64,000 bases of DNA from Intestinicryptomonas porci (GTDB lineage: Bacteria; Verrucomicrobiota; Verrucomicrobiia; Opitutales; Intestinicryptomonadaceae): positions 71,850-135,849 of the forward strand of contig NZ_JALBUT010000008.1 in the NCBI RefSeq assembly GCF_033971905.1, in the 5' to 3' direction. This document shows positions 7,626 to 16,199 of the stretch, in pieces. Position 1 is the first letter of the stretch. Every line of letters begins with the position of its first letter. The translations under genes were made by a program, and so were the position numbers. The notes under the pieces are model-generated. The model saw only the letters and a list, made by a program, of their open reading frames with translations. It made no database searches and was not told where the DNA came from.

Positions 7626-9713
7626 ATGAAATACGTCACTCCATTAACCATACTTCTTGCGTCCTCTGCAATGTTTGCGCAAGAAATTACATATGATAAA
7701 GTAATTTCAGAGAACGCTTCTCAGTCTGCGCTTCAAGGTAATACCCTTATCCAGTCGGGCGCGACTCTCACGCTTACGGGCAATAACGGCATCAACTACA
7801 ACTTGAAAATCGAAGAAGGTGCGGTTTTGGATTTTACTGCAAATGACGCCTTTAAGTGGGGTACGGGCAGTGGTCCCGTTGAAAATACTATTGAAAATTA
7901 CGGCACGATTTACATGCTCGCGGGCAAGGAATTGCGTTTTGGCGACAGCGATTCTATGGGTGCAAAAACCACGCTTAATCTTTATAATGGTTCAATTTTG
8001 ACTTCAAAGGAAGGTACTGGAACTTTCAACATTGTAAATTTTCGCGGAGAAGACACCGTCATCAATATTAATAAGGGCGCGAAAGTTGAAAACGTTGGAA
8101 CTTTGACCACTTGGGACAGGAGTAATAATAATGCTGACACTCAGAAATTTACAGTAAACGTTGCCGGCGGGAGCTTCTCGCTTGCAAATATGAATTTGGG
8201 CAACCAGTCGAGCAACAGGGGTATTACCACATATTCTGAAATCAATGTCTCTGATGGCGGTTTGATGACCACAACGGGCAACATCAATATGGGGCAGAAT
8301 GCAACTAATGACGTCAGAATCAACGTTTCGGGCGAAAATTCGGTTTGGAATTCCACAGGCACAATTTATGTCGGCAGAAACGCAAATTCGAGCGCGGGTA
8401 TAACTGCTTCAAACGGCGGCGTAATCAATTCCGCATATACGCAGTTGCAATATGGCGGTTTAACCGTAAACGACGGCGGAACATTCAATTCAATTTCCGG
8501 CTTTTTTGTAATTAATGGCGGCTTGACTGTAAATAACGGCGGCGTATTTAACAGCAATGCAGGTGTTGAAGTTCAGAACAACAATGTTTTGGTAAACGAA
8601 GGCGGTTCGTACAATGTTCTAACGGGATCTACTTTGGCTATTGGTAACAAGGCGGATCAAACGGCAAGCTTCACGGTTGACGGTGGTTCGTTTAATTTGA
8701 CTGCCACTAATTCCGACTTTAGCATCTATGTCGCAAACAGCTCAACCGCTACTGCAAATCTTAAAATTACAAATGGCGGTGTTTACCAACAGGCAAACGG
8801 CGCAAAAAATACGCAGTTGTGGATGAATTCGGGCAACGGTACTTTGGAAATTTCAGACGGCGGCAAATGGTTTGCCAATACGAATTTCTATGTCGGCGGC
8901 GCGAGCGGCGCAAATTCAACCTTAATTTTAAATAACGGCAAGATTGCAAATTCGGCGGGTACCGGCGCTTCGAGCGATGTAAATCTCGCTTATGCTGCAA
9001 ATTCAACAGGTCGATTTGAAGTTTCAAATGGCGGTTCTGCAATTTTACGTTCGTTTAGAATGGCACAAGGCGGTGCAAACGCAAAAGCAACTTTGATAAT
9101 TAAAGACGCCGGTTCGTTTGTAAAAGCAACAAATACTAACGATACAAATTATCTTTTCTCTCTCGGTATGAATGTTGCTGATGGCGATAAATATACGGGC
9201 AATTCCGCAATTGTTGAAATTCATACAGGTGCTCAACTTGCAAATACCGCAGGTGGTTTTTCATCTATCAAAGATTCTGCACAGATGACATTTGTTTTGG
9301 ATAGTTCAAATATTAACTATGCGTCAACTGCGATGTTCTCTACGAAGAATCTTGCAGTTTACAAGACCGCCGACACTGTTTCAAATCCATTTGTGATTGA
9401 CGGCGCAAATCTTGGAGAAGTCAGCGGTTTGTCGGAAGGCGATATTGCTGAATTTGTTATAATGACAGTTTCAGGCGATGCGACGCTAAACGATGATATT
9501 CTCGATTTTACTAATGCGGAATCTATTGCAGGCATTATCGAATTTAAAAACAACACAAATTTGGCAGATTGGGAAGATTTCGGTTTGGACAATCTTTCAT
9601 TTGAAGACGGAAATCTTGTGCTTTCTTTGACATATGTTCCCGAGCCTTCCACATACGCGGCGATATTCGGCGCGCTGGCTTTGGCATTTGCGGCATATCG
9701 CAGAAGAAAGTAA
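7626..9713 (+). CDS. Secreted PEP-CTERM beta-helix surface protein 1
   Basis: 695 residues. A cleavable signal peptide (MKYVTPLTILLASSAMFAQE) is followed by a long Asn/Gly/Thr/Ser-rich region with loose repeats of the type LTVNDGGTFNS / LTVNNGGVFNS spaced about 20 residues apart, as in autotransporter-like right-handed beta-helices. The C-terminus is a PEP-CTERM tag: VPEPSTYAAIFGALALAF followed by AYRRRK, i.e. motif, hydrophobic helix and basic end. Such tags are cut by an exosortase and the protein is retained at or released from the cell surface; no exosortase is in this window. No enzymatic motif is visible. First of three tandem paralogues, with its own promoter and terminator. Lower GC than the housekeeping neighbours. 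Confidence 0.85.
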   Translation: MKYVTPLTILLASSAMFAQEITYDKVISENASQSALQGNTLIQSGATLTLTGNNGINYNLKIEEGAVLDFTANDAFKWGTGSGPVENTIENYGTIYMLAGKELRFGDSDSMGAKTTLNLYNGSILTSKEGTGTFNIVNFRGEDTVININKGAKVENVGTLTTWDRSNNNADTQKFTVNVAGGSFSLANMNLGNQSSNRGITTYSEINVSDGGLMTTTGNINMGQNATNDVRINVSGENSVWNSTGTIYVGRNANSSAGITASNGGVINSAYTQLQYGGLTVNDGGTFNSISGFFVINGGLTVNNGGVFNSNAGVEVQNNNVLVNEGGSYNVLTGSTLAIGNKADQTASFTVDGGSFNLTATNSDFSIYVANSSTATANLKITNGGVYQQANGAKNTQLWMNSGNGTLEISDGGKWFANTNFYVGGASGANSTLILNNGKIANSAGTGASSDVNLAYAANSTGRFEVSNGGSAILRSFRMAQGGANAKATLIIKDAGSFVKATNTNDTNYLFSLGMNVADGDKYTGNSAIVEIHTGAQLANTAGGFSSIKDSAQMTFVLDSSNINYASTAMFSTKNLAVYKTADTVSNPFVIDGANLGEVSGLSEGDIAEFVIMTVSGDATLNDDILDFTNAESIAGIIEFKNNTNLADWEDFGLDNLSFEDGNLVLSLTYVPEPSTYAAIFGALALAFAAYRRRK

Positions 9714-9731
9714 TTTTGATTGTTTCTGAAA

Positions 9732-9767
9732 ACGGGCAAGGTTTTTTTAACTTTGCCCGTTTTTTTA
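9732..9767 (+). terminator. Terminator of PEP-CTERM gene 1
   Basis: Stem ACGGGCAA/TTGCCCGT with an A/T-rich loop and seven T. The first 18 bases between stop codon and stem are shared with PEP-CTERM gene 2. Confidence 0.8.
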
Positions 9768-9839
9768 TGTTCGTTGAAAGTCGGTATTTGTATTTTTTTG
9801 AGGGGATATGGGGCAGTTAATAAAAAAATGAAAAAATGC

Positions 9840-9865
9840 TTGTAATTTGTTGAGAGTCTTATAAT
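9840..9865 (+). promoter_or_regulatory. Promoter-like element of PEP-CTERM gene 2
   Basis: TTGTAA (9840-9845) and TATAAT (9860-9865) with a 14-bp spacer, preceded by AAAAAATGC as at the first gene. The close spacing resembles the 15-bp arrangement at the two sister genes. Confidence 0.4.
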
Positions 9866-9901
9866 TTAAAATTCATTAAAACTTATTTAACCTATATGTA
9901 T

Positions 9902-11098
9902 ATGAAAAAACTGATATTACTACTTGTTATGACAAGCGTTGCAAGCTTTGCTTTCGCTGATTTTTACAGAACTGGCAATGCAGATACTGATTGGTCCAAT
10001 CTTGATAATTGGACGACCGATGTTGAAGGGACAACTCCTGCAACTTCCGTTCCGGGAATTGGAAATAATAATACTTGGTATTTTTTAGATTCCGCAAATG
10101 GTTCCACAACCGTATTAGATTCAAGCCTGGGCAATATTAAAGCCACCAGAATTGATTTGAAGTCTGCAAATATGGTATTGGATGGAGCAACGATAAATGT
10201 TTCCAACCGAGTGAATTTCGGCGTATCAAATGCCAACGCAACTGCCGCAACGGAAGATAACCGCAACACTGTAAATGTTACTTTGCAAAACGGCGCAAGC
10301 CTTACCACTTGGATGGCGTATTTCGCAAACGAGCAATATACCGACTTGAATTTGAAAATTACGGGTAATTCAACTTTTACGATTACGTCAAATACTTGGA
10401 ACCATTTGCAGGGTGTGGGCACTAAAAATTCCAATACCACTGTTTTTATTGATAAAGGTTCAACTTTTAAAACGGGGACATTGCTTACTGTAAACGGTAC
10501 GCATTCTCTCGGTCAAAACAGTACGGCTCTTTGGGATATTAAGGGCAATTTGACATCCGCCGGAATTTATACGACAGACTCTGCGGGTACGCAGTCAACA
10601 ATCAATATTTACGGTTCCGCGACTGTTTCCACGGGTGAAGTTAAGGCAAACCGCTCCAATTCTTTCTTGAACTTCATAATGCAGGATGTCGATTTTGCAA
10701 AAATGTCGCTTGTGGCTGATGACACTATTGTGGATAATTCCATTGACGCAATTTTGACAGGTAAGAATTTGGCAAATGTGAATAATTTCACAATCACGCT
10801 CGATTTGGAAAATTTTTCGGTTGATGGCGATTTTGATGCAGGCGAAACATATGTGGTTGCTCTCATAAGGCTTACGGAAACACTCGAACCTTTTGATGTT
10901 TCAAATATATCAATCGCAAATTCCGACAAAATGGGCGAAACTTGGAGTTTGGCGGAAGGCGAAAATCTCTTCTGGGAAGACAGCACATTGTTCTTGAAAG
11001 TGGCTTCGCTTGGTTCTTCAATTCCCGAACCATCGACATACGCGGCGATATTCGGCGCGATTGCTCTCGCATTTGTGGCATATCGCAGAAGAAAGTAA
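9902..11098 (+). CDS. Secreted PEP-CTERM surface protein 2
   Basis: 398 residues from the ATG at 9902; an in-frame ATG at 9896 adds two residues, and neither has a clear ribosome binding site. Signal peptide MKKLILLLVMTSVASFAFA, then an N-terminal WSNLDNWTTDVEGTTP segment of the kind seen in autotransporter-associated beta-strand proteins, then a beta-rich Asn/Thr/Ser-rich body. It ends IPEPSTYAAIFGAIALAF plus AYRRRK, the PEP-CTERM sorting tag. The body is not closely similar to its neighbours by eye, but the last 23 codons and the first bases of the 3' untranslated region almost match those of PEP-CTERM gene 1. Role unknown; probably a surface or matrix protein. Confidence 0.83.
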   Translation: MKKLILLLVMTSVASFAFADFYRTGNADTDWSNLDNWTTDVEGTTPATSVPGIGNNNTWYFLDSANGSTTVLDSSLGNIKATRIDLKSANMVLDGATINVSNRVNFGVSNANATAATEDNRNTVNVTLQNGASLTTWMAYFANEQYTDLNLKITGNSTFTITSNTWNHLQGVGTKNSNTTVFIDKGSTFKTGTLLTVNGTHSLGQNSTALWDIKGNLTSAGIYTTDSAGTQSTINIYGSATVSTGEVKANRSNSFLNFIMQDVDFAKMSLVADDTIVDNSIDAILTGKNLANVNNFTITLDLENFSVDGDFDAGETYVVALIRLTETLEPFDVSNISIANSDKMGETWSLAEGENLFWEDSTLFLKVASLGSSIPEPSTYAAIFGAIALAFVAYRRRK

Positions 11099-11116
11099 TT
11101 TTGATTGTTTCTGAAA

Positions 11117-11148
11117 GCGGGCAAGATTTTTATCTTGTCCGCTTTTTT
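11117..11148 (+). terminator. Terminator of PEP-CTERM gene 2
   Basis: Stem GCGGGCAAGAT/ATCTTGTCCGC with one mismatch, a TTTT loop and six T. Its 5' arm resembles that of the PEP-CTERM gene 1 terminator, but the 3' arm differs in compensation. Confidence 0.8.
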
Positions 11149-11297
11149 ATTAAGCGGTTGTTTTTACGCGGTTTTGTAAAAATGGTGCAGTACTCATTAT
11201 TCTTTTGCGCAATGAAATGTAATACTGGTAACAATTATTATTAAGGAATGAAAAGGTGAACTTTTGTTTTGAATTTGTAAAAAAAATTCGGAAATTC

Positions 11298-11324
11298 TTG
11301 ACTTGTGTCAATCTCAGATATACT
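11298..11324 (+). promoter_or_regulatory. Promoter-like element of PEP-CTERM gene 3
   Basis: TTGACT (11298-11303), 15-bp spacer, TATACT (11319-11324), about 55 bp before the start. Downstream comes ATAAAAGTTTTATTTTTC and TATATAAATTA, nearly the same as before PEP-CTERM gene 1. Confidence 0.5.
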
Positions 11325-11378
11325 TTTATAAAAGTTTTATTTTTCTATTTTAATTCTATATATAAATTACCTATAATC

Positions 11379-12827
11379 ATGAAAAAGCATGTATTAGCGG
11401 CATCTGCATTGGCGGCGACTTCCCTCGTCTTTGCGGCGCAGGAAATTACGGTATCGGGAGGCAATTTTATATCGTCGAATAACAATAATTACAGATATTC
11501 GGACACGATATTTAATTTTGCGGAAGGAACAAATACGGGTTCTTTCATATTTTGGGCAGATTCAAGGACTGCCGACATCGCCTTTACTGACGGTACTGTC
11601 GTAAACGGCGCGGTTTTGGTTGGAGATAAAGAGGCAAATCCGCTTACTTGGGGCAGGGTTGCCTCAAATCCCAACGGGACAAACGTGAGAATCGGTTGGA
11701 ACAATGTTTCTTCTTATGACGCGACAATTGAAGTTAGTGGGAATTCTTCCGTAGCCATCGGCGGTAACTGGATTCAGCTTACAAATGGCTTTGGAGCACT
11801 TGAAAGCGGCAAAGTTCAGACCAAACTTTACAACGAAGATTCTTCTTCAAAGAGCTATGTCCATATCGACAAGCTGGAAATGGGGCTTTCGGGCTTGGAA
11901 AATTCCACTTTGGTGAACAGCTTTGAAATCGGAAGCAATGCCGAATTTTGGACAAAGAGCGGTATTGACATCGGCAAAAACGGCACTTCCACCCAATCCA
12001 CAGGTGGCACGGTAAAAGTTGAGATGGTCGGCGAAAACAATGCGATGTACGTTTATGGCGATTCTCATATCGGGAATAACAATGCTTCTGCCGGCGACAC
12101 ATTTGTGTATGCCAAAGGTACGGGTAGCGCGCAGTCGGGTTTTTATCAGGACGGCGGAATGATCATTCACCTTTCAAAAAAGTCTGACGCCACAATGACG
12201 TCGGCGGTTATTTTGGACGGCAATGTCGAATTTAAGCGTCCCGGCGGAGCCCACATTACATTGAATATCGGAACCGACTCGAATTCTGCGGGCGGCGAAG
12301 CCTCTTTCCAAGTTAAGGGCGCAAATAATTTTGCCTCAATTTGGAACGCGACATTGTTTAATGCAAGCGCAACTGGTGGCAAGGCAACTTTGCTGATTGA
12401 GGGTTCGGGTTCAACCATTAATGTCAACAGCGACCTTAAAGTTTACGGAAGTGGCATTGTTGACGGCAAAATCGTAGGCGGCGAACTTCGCTTTAATATT
12501 GACGATACGGGCATATCGACATTGTTTGCAAACAAGTTTTCCGTTTTTGAAGGCATCATAACGGTTGACTTTACGCAAATTCTTTTAAATGAAGTCGAAT
12601 CAGAATTCACAATTTTGAAGTCTAACAATTCGCTTGCCGATTTGTTTACAAACGACTCTTTCAACTTCATAAAAAGAGATGAAAGCGATATTGTTAGCTG
12701 GTCTCTTTCAGAAGACAGCAAGAGCCTCATTATAAGCTATGTTTCGACAATTCCCGAACCGTCAACATACGCGGCGATATTCGGCGCGATTGCTCTCGCA
12801 TTTGCGGCATACCGCAGGAGAAAGTAA
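11379..12827 (+). CDS. Secreted PEP-CTERM surface protein 3
   Basis: 482 residues from the ATG at 11379. The open frame extends upstream to a GTG at 11256, but that extension overlaps the conserved promoter-like element and would bury the signal peptide MKKHVLAASALAATSLVFAA, so the later start is chosen. The body is beta-rich and Gly/Asn/Ser-rich. The end is IPEPSTYAAIFGAIALAF plus AYRRRK, the same PEP-CTERM tag as in the two genes before it. No catalytic motif is seen. The gene is followed by a terminator shared with the convergent rpoN. Confidence 0.83.
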   Translation: MKKHVLAASALAATSLVFAAQEITVSGGNFISSNNNNYRYSDTIFNFAEGTNTGSFIFWADSRTADIAFTDGTVVNGAVLVGDKEANPLTWGRVASNPNGTNVRIGWNNVSSYDATIEVSGNSSVAIGGNWIQLTNGFGALESGKVQTKLYNEDSSSKSYVHIDKLEMGLSGLENSTLVNSFEIGSNAEFWTKSGIDIGKNGTSTQSTGGTVKVEMVGENNAMYVYGDSHIGNNNASAGDTFVYAKGTGSAQSGFYQDGGMIIHLSKKSDATMTSAVILDGNVEFKRPGGAHITLNIGTDSNSAGGEASFQVKGANNFASIWNATLFNASATGGKATLLIEGSGSTINVNSDLKVYGSGIVDGKIVGGELRFNIDDTGISTLFANKFSVFEGIITVDFTQILLNEVESEFTILKSNNSLADLFTNDSFNFIKRDESDIVSWSLSEDSKSLIISYVSTIPEPSTYAAIFGAIALAFAAYRRRK

Positions 12828-12845
12828 TTTCATAAAATAAAAATT

Positions 12846-12877
12846 AAAGGACGCCGTGAATTTGGCGTCCTTTTTTT
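12846..12877 (+). terminator. Bidirectional terminator between PEP-CTERM gene 3 and rpoN
   Basis: Stem AAAGGACGCC/GGCGTCCTTT with T runs on both strands, placed between two convergent genes. It should end both transcripts; the stem's T side overlaps the rpoN stop codon. Confidence 0.8.
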
Positions 12878-14198
12878 ATGCTTCTTTCTTGCGCAAATTT
12901 TTTGGCGGAATATTCAGGCTTTCCCGATATTTTGCGATGGTTCTTCGGGCAATGTTCAGTCCAGAATCGTTTAGCATTTCCGCTATTTGCAAATCAGAAT
13001 AGGGTTTGCGCGGATTTTCGCTTTTTACAATTTTTTTGATTTCGTCCTTTACCGAGGTGTTCGACACAAAGCCGTTTTCTTTTGCGTATCCCGTTGAGAA
13101 GAAGTAGCGCATCGGCAGAAGTTTCGTTTCAATTTGCGCGTACTTCTCCGCAATGGCGCGGCTTATTGTTGTGTGGTGCAGTCCGAGCCTTTCCGCCACG
13201 CTCTTCATTGTGAGCGGCTTTAAATAGGCTATGCCATGCTCAAAGAAATCTATTTGCGTTTCAAGAATGACATTCGCGATTTTTAGCAGGGTGGATTGCC
13301 GTTTTTCGATTGCCTCTATGACGTTTTTTGCGTCGCGCAGCTTTGTTTTTATGTAGGACTTATCTTCCTTTTTTGAAATAGCCCCGCTTGCGATTTTTTG
13401 GCGGTAGGAATCGTTTATGGCAAGCTTTGGCAAATATTCCTTAGTGAGAGACGCTTGCCATTTTCCACCGATTTTTTCAAATTTCACGTCCGCAAAAATC
13501 GCCTTGGCTTCTTCTGTTTGAAAATTTTTTGCGGGAGCCAAGTCAAGCGTTGCTATTTGCGAAATTGCAGTCTCGACTTCGCTTGGGCTTGCGCCGAGCA
13601 TGCGCGCGATTTCCTTTATCTTGCGCTTTTGCAAAAGTTCGTATGCCTTGTCCAAAATTTTGAAGGCCAAAGAATTTTCCTGCCTTTTTTGGCGCAGTTG
13701 AATCATAAAGCATTCGCGATAGTCGCGCGCGCCTACGCCCGCAGGTTCGCAGGACTGCATGAATTCCAATGCCTTTTCGAGATTTTGTTTTTTCAGCCCT
13801 TCGCGGGTTCCGCACTCGAATGCGTCGGCTTCCAAGAATCCGCGCTCATCGAGATGGTTTTGCAAAAACAAAAACGCGCGCAGAATTTCAATGTCTTTTA
13901 TTTCCATCGCCGCCTGTTTTTGCAGGTGCTCCTCGAACGATTCGCTTTGAGTTTGGATATTCAAAAGATAGTCGTGGGCTTTTTGGGCGTCAGGGGTTGA
14001 CGCTCCGCTTTCCAGCCCGTCGAGCGAAAGCGTTTCGGAGTCGGGCTTTATTTCTTCAAGCATCGGGTTTTCGTTTAATTCGCTTTTTATGAGCGTTTGC
14101 AAATCGAGCGCGGAGGCTTGGAGTATTTTCAAGCTCTGGTACATTTTAAGCGTAGGACGTTGAATTTGCCCGAGCTTTATGTTTTGGGAAAGTTCCAT
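12876..14198 (-). CDS. rpoN: RNA polymerase sigma-54 factor
   Basis: 440 residues from the ATG at 14198; the frame runs up to 14240 but the added 14 residues look unlike the family. The N-terminal activator-interaction region is Gln- and Leu-rich (LGQIQRPTLKMYQSLKILQ). The core-binding and helix-turn-helix domains follow (VAERLGLHHTTISRAIAEKY), and the C-terminal RpoN box reads ARRTIAKYRESL, normally ARRTVAKYRE, the -24 element reader. No bacterial enhancer-binding activator is in this window. Directs transcription of sigma-54 promoters on demand of AAA+ activators. Confidence 0.95.
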   Translation of the reverse strand: MELSQNIKLGQIQRPTLKMYQSLKILQASALDLQTLIKSELNENPMLEEIKPDSETLSLDGLESGASTPDAQKAHDYLLNIQTQSESFEEHLQKQAAMEIKDIEILRAFLFLQNHLDERGFLEADAFECGTREGLKKQNLEKALEFMQSCEPAGVGARDYRECFMIQLRQKRQENSLAFKILDKAYELLQKRKIKEIARMLGASPSEVETAISQIATLDLAPAKNFQTEEAKAIFADVKFEKIGGKWQASLTKEYLPKLAINDSYRQKIASGAISKKEDKSYIKTKLRDAKNVIEAIEKRQSTLLKIANVILETQIDFFEHGIAYLKPLTMKSVAERLGLHHTTISRAIAEKYAQIETKLLPMRYFFSTGYAKENGFVSNTSVKDEIKKIVKSENPRKPYSDLQIAEMLNDSGLNIARRTIAKYRESLNIPPKNLRKKEA

Positions 14199-14261
14199 GT
14201 TTTTAATATATTTTTTTGCACAACACTGCGGATTTTTCAATTTTTATTTTGTTTAGATATG

Positions 14262-14290
14262 TTGACAATCCGATTTAAGTAGGGTGTTAT
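14262..14290 (+). promoter_or_regulatory. Promoter of the U32-family gene, possibly giving a leaderless mRNA
   Basis: TTGACA (14262-14267), 17-bp spacer, TGTTAT (14285-14290). The ATG at 14297 begins seven bases after the -10 hexamer, where transcription would normally start. Confidence 0.5.
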
Positions 14291-14296
14291 GCCAAT

Positions 14297-15550
14297 ATGA
14301 GGATGAAAAAACCCGAAGTGATGTCGCCCGTGGGCGATATGATATGTTTGGACGCGGCAATCAAGGCGGGGGCTGACGCCGTTTATTTCGGAATTGAGGG
14401 CTTGAACATGCGAGCAGGCGCAAAGAATTTCAGCATTCCGCAAATGCGCAGGCTCTGCAAAAAATGCGATTTGGCAGGCGTCCGCAAATATCTTACGCTT
14501 AACACAATTTATTACCAAAGCGAAATGCCTAAGCTTAAACGCGCGGTTTTCGCCGCAAAAAAAGCTGGCGTCGATGCAATCATAGCTTGGGACTATTCCG
14601 CGCTGAAATTCGCAAACGAAGCTGGAATAGAGGTGTATTTGTCAACGCAGGCCAGTGTTTCAAACGCCGAAGCCATTGCCTTGTACCATAAAAATTTCGG
14701 CATAAAACGTTTCGTGCTTGCGAGGGAATGCTCTATTTCAGACATAAAAAAGATACGCTCTTCTCTCGTAAAAATTCTGGGCAAAAAAGTCGCGGAAGAA
14801 ATCACCTTCGAGGTTTTTGCGCATGGGGCGATGTGCGTTTCGGTGAGCGGCAGATGCTTTATGTCGCTTTTCCAATGCGGAAAGAGCGCGAACAGGGGCG
14901 AGTGCTTGCAACCGTGCCGCAGGGAATATTTCGTAAGCGACGGTCGCGGCGACAACGAAGGCTTTTTGGTCGGCAAGGGTTATGTGATGAGCCCCAAAGA
15001 CTTGTGCGTTCTGCCGTTTATCGAAAAGCTGATTGAAGCGGGCGTTAATTCTCTTAAAATCGAAGGCAGAAACCGAAGCGCGGACTATGTTTTTGAAACC
15101 GTCGGCGCATATAGAAAAGCCGTCGATTTCTATTTCGCAAACCGCAAGTTGCCTGATTTTGGCGAGAAATTTGAAGCCTTAAAAGGGGAGTTGCAAAACC
15201 GCTTAAATTCCGTGTTTAACCGTGGCTTTTCGTCGGGATTTTATATGGGAAAACCCACCCAAGATTGGACTTCGTTCGGCAATCATGCCTCAAAGCGCAA
15301 AACGATTTTAGGGCATGTCTTGAACTATTTTTCAAAACTCGGTGTCGCAAAAATTTCAATCGACAATTCCTCGGTTGAAGAGGGTCAGGAAGTGCAGGTC
15401 GAGGGCGACGCCACGGGTTTTGTGCGCTTTTTGCCGCAAAATATGCTGTGTGCGGGAGTGCCTGTGAAATCCGCAAAAAAAGGCGATGTAATATCCGTGA
15501 AAGTGCCGCAGAAACTTCGCAAAAACGACAGGCTTTACATATTTATTTAG
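14297..15550 (+). CDS. U32 family peptidase-like protein (TrhP/RlhA-type)
   Basis: 417 residues. It contains the U32 signature FAHGAMCVSVSGRCFMS followed by NRGECLQPCRREY, with four cysteines likely to bind an iron-sulfur cluster. N-terminal AIKAGADAVYFGIEGLNMRA is also typical. Family members are annotated as collagenase-like peptidases, but characterised bacterial ones (TrhP/YegQ, RlhA/YdcP) hydroxylate RNA pyrimidines using prephenate-derived chemistry; I infer an RNA-modifying role rather than proteolysis. Length and a C-terminal beta-domain (VEEGQEVQVEGDATGFVR) fit the TrhP-like branch. An alternative start is the ATG at 14303. Monocistronic, with a terminator at 15573. Confidence 0.85.
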   Translation: MRMKKPEVMSPVGDMICLDAAIKAGADAVYFGIEGLNMRAGAKNFSIPQMRRLCKKCDLAGVRKYLTLNTIYYQSEMPKLKRAVFAAKKAGVDAIIAWDYSALKFANEAGIEVYLSTQASVSNAEAIALYHKNFGIKRFVLARECSISDIKKIRSSLVKILGKKVAEEITFEVFAHGAMCVSVSGRCFMSLFQCGKSANRGECLQPCRREYFVSDGRGDNEGFLVGKGYVMSPKDLCVLPFIEKLIEAGVNSLKIEGRNRSADYVFETVGAYRKAVDFYFANRKLPDFGEKFEALKGELQNRLNSVFNRGFSSGFYMGKPTQDWTSFGNHASKRKTILGHVLNYFSKLGVAKISIDNSSVEEGQEVQVEGDATGFVRFLPQNMLCAGVPVKSAKKGDVISVKVPQKLRKNDRLYIFI

Positions 15551-15572
15551 CAAAGGATTGCGTTCATTTCAG

Positions 15573-15599
15573 AAAATCCCGAGAAAACGGGATTTTTTT
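15573..15599 (+). terminator. Terminator after the U32-family gene
   Basis: Stem AATCCCG/CGGGATT with an AGAAAA loop and seven T. Confidence 0.8.
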
Positions 15600-15755
15600 A
15601 TGAAAATAAACCATTTTTAAAATGATAAATATTATTTTAGTCTAAAAATAAAACAATAAAATAACTAAAAAGCGATTGCATTTTATGATAAAATATGGTT
15701 TAACACTTTAAATTGCTTTCGTAAATGCCAAAAGAAAAATAAAAAACAAGAGTGC

Positions 15756-15911
15756 ATGAATTCTCCAAAGATTCAGATAAAATTGATAATGAAAACGGAA
15801 GACGTTGCCGTGTTGAACCGTCTTGCGTCGAAAGAAGGCATGAACTTGAAGACATATATAAAAAGAGTTCTAAATGATCTCGCGGCAAAATTCCTTTCAG
15901 GGAAAAAATAA
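15756..15911 (+). CDS. Small ribbon-helix-helix-like protein, 51 aa
   Basis: A 51-residue ORF in an otherwise non-coding stretch. It starts MNSPKIQIKLIMKTEDVAVL and continues with NRLASKEGMNLKTYIKRVL. A short beta strand with alternating residues (KIQIKLIM) followed by two helices split by GMNLKTY is the pattern of Arc/MetJ ribbon-helix-helix DNA-binding proteins, and the basic tail (FLSGKK) fits. No toxin or partner gene is next to it. It lies just left of the duplicated tRNA-Arg tail, so it may be a leftover of an integrated element. Upstream 15600-15755 is AT-rich and holds no gene I can see. Real protein or not cannot be settled by eye. Confidence 0.45.
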   Translation: MNSPKIQIKLIMKTEDVAVLNRLASKEGMNLKTYIKRVLNDLAAKFLSGKK

Positions 15912-15961
15912 AGAGTGTTTTGTTTTCGGGCAGTTGGCTTGAAACCCTTTATTTATCGACA

Positions 15962-16018
15962 AAAAAGCCCGCAAACGCTCTTGTTTGCAGGCTTTCTTAA
16001 ATGGCGGGAGAGGTGGGA
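15962..16018 (-). repeat. Second copy of tRNA-Arg 3' end plus terminator
   Basis: Perfect 57-bp copy of 16160-16216, 198 bp away in the same orientation. It carries the last 17 nt of tRNA-Arg including CCA, then the whole rho-independent terminator of the tRNA. Where the intact gene continues into the T loop, this copy departs into an unrelated hairpin-rich sequence. Direct repeats of a tRNA 3' end are the usual scar of tRNA-targeting integration. Confidence 0.85.
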
Positions 16019-16152
16019 TTGTACTCGCTCGCACTTAGTGCTCGGCTCGCCCCTTCGGGGTCTTTTTACGATGTAAAAAGCTACCGTCTCGGGTTAGCGC
16101 GATACGCCGCCCTCGTCGTCGAACCCACTTCGTGGCTTCTCGTCCCACCTCT
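16000..16152 (-). other. Hairpin-rich tRNA-tailed element
   Basis: 153 bp between the tRNA-Arg terminator and the duplicated tail. Read on the minus strand it begins AGAGGTGGGA and ends TCCCACCTCTCCCGCCA, so its ends pair over 10 bp, and inside lie hairpins CCACGAAGTGG, CTTTTTACATCGTAAAAAG, CCCCGAAGGGG and GCACTAAGTGC, three of them with GAA or TAA loops. The 3' end is the acceptor and T-arm strand of tRNA-Arg with CCA. It has no ORF of merit. It could be a structured small RNA, a mobile palindromic repeat using the tRNA tail, or an integration relic. Confidence 0.55.
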
Positions 16153-16159
16153 TTAATAC

Positions 16160-16195
16160 AAAAAGCCCGCAAACGCTCTTGTTTGCAGGCTTTCT
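16160..16195 (-). terminator. Terminator of tRNA-Arg
   Basis: Minus-strand stem AAGCCTGCAAAC/GTTTGCGGGCTT with loop AAGAGC and a T run, directly after the tRNA. An identical copy sits at 15962-15997. Confidence 0.8.
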
Positions 16196-16199
16196 TAAA

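Noticed and set aside
8440..8640. Tandem DNA repeat in PEP-CTERM gene 1
   Set aside because: The GGCGGTTTAACCGTAAACGA-like units are imperfect and reflect protein-level beta-helix rungs, not a DNA satellite.
13398..14000. 200-residue plus-strand ORF antisense to rpoN
   Set aside because: Shadow of rpoN; implausible composition.
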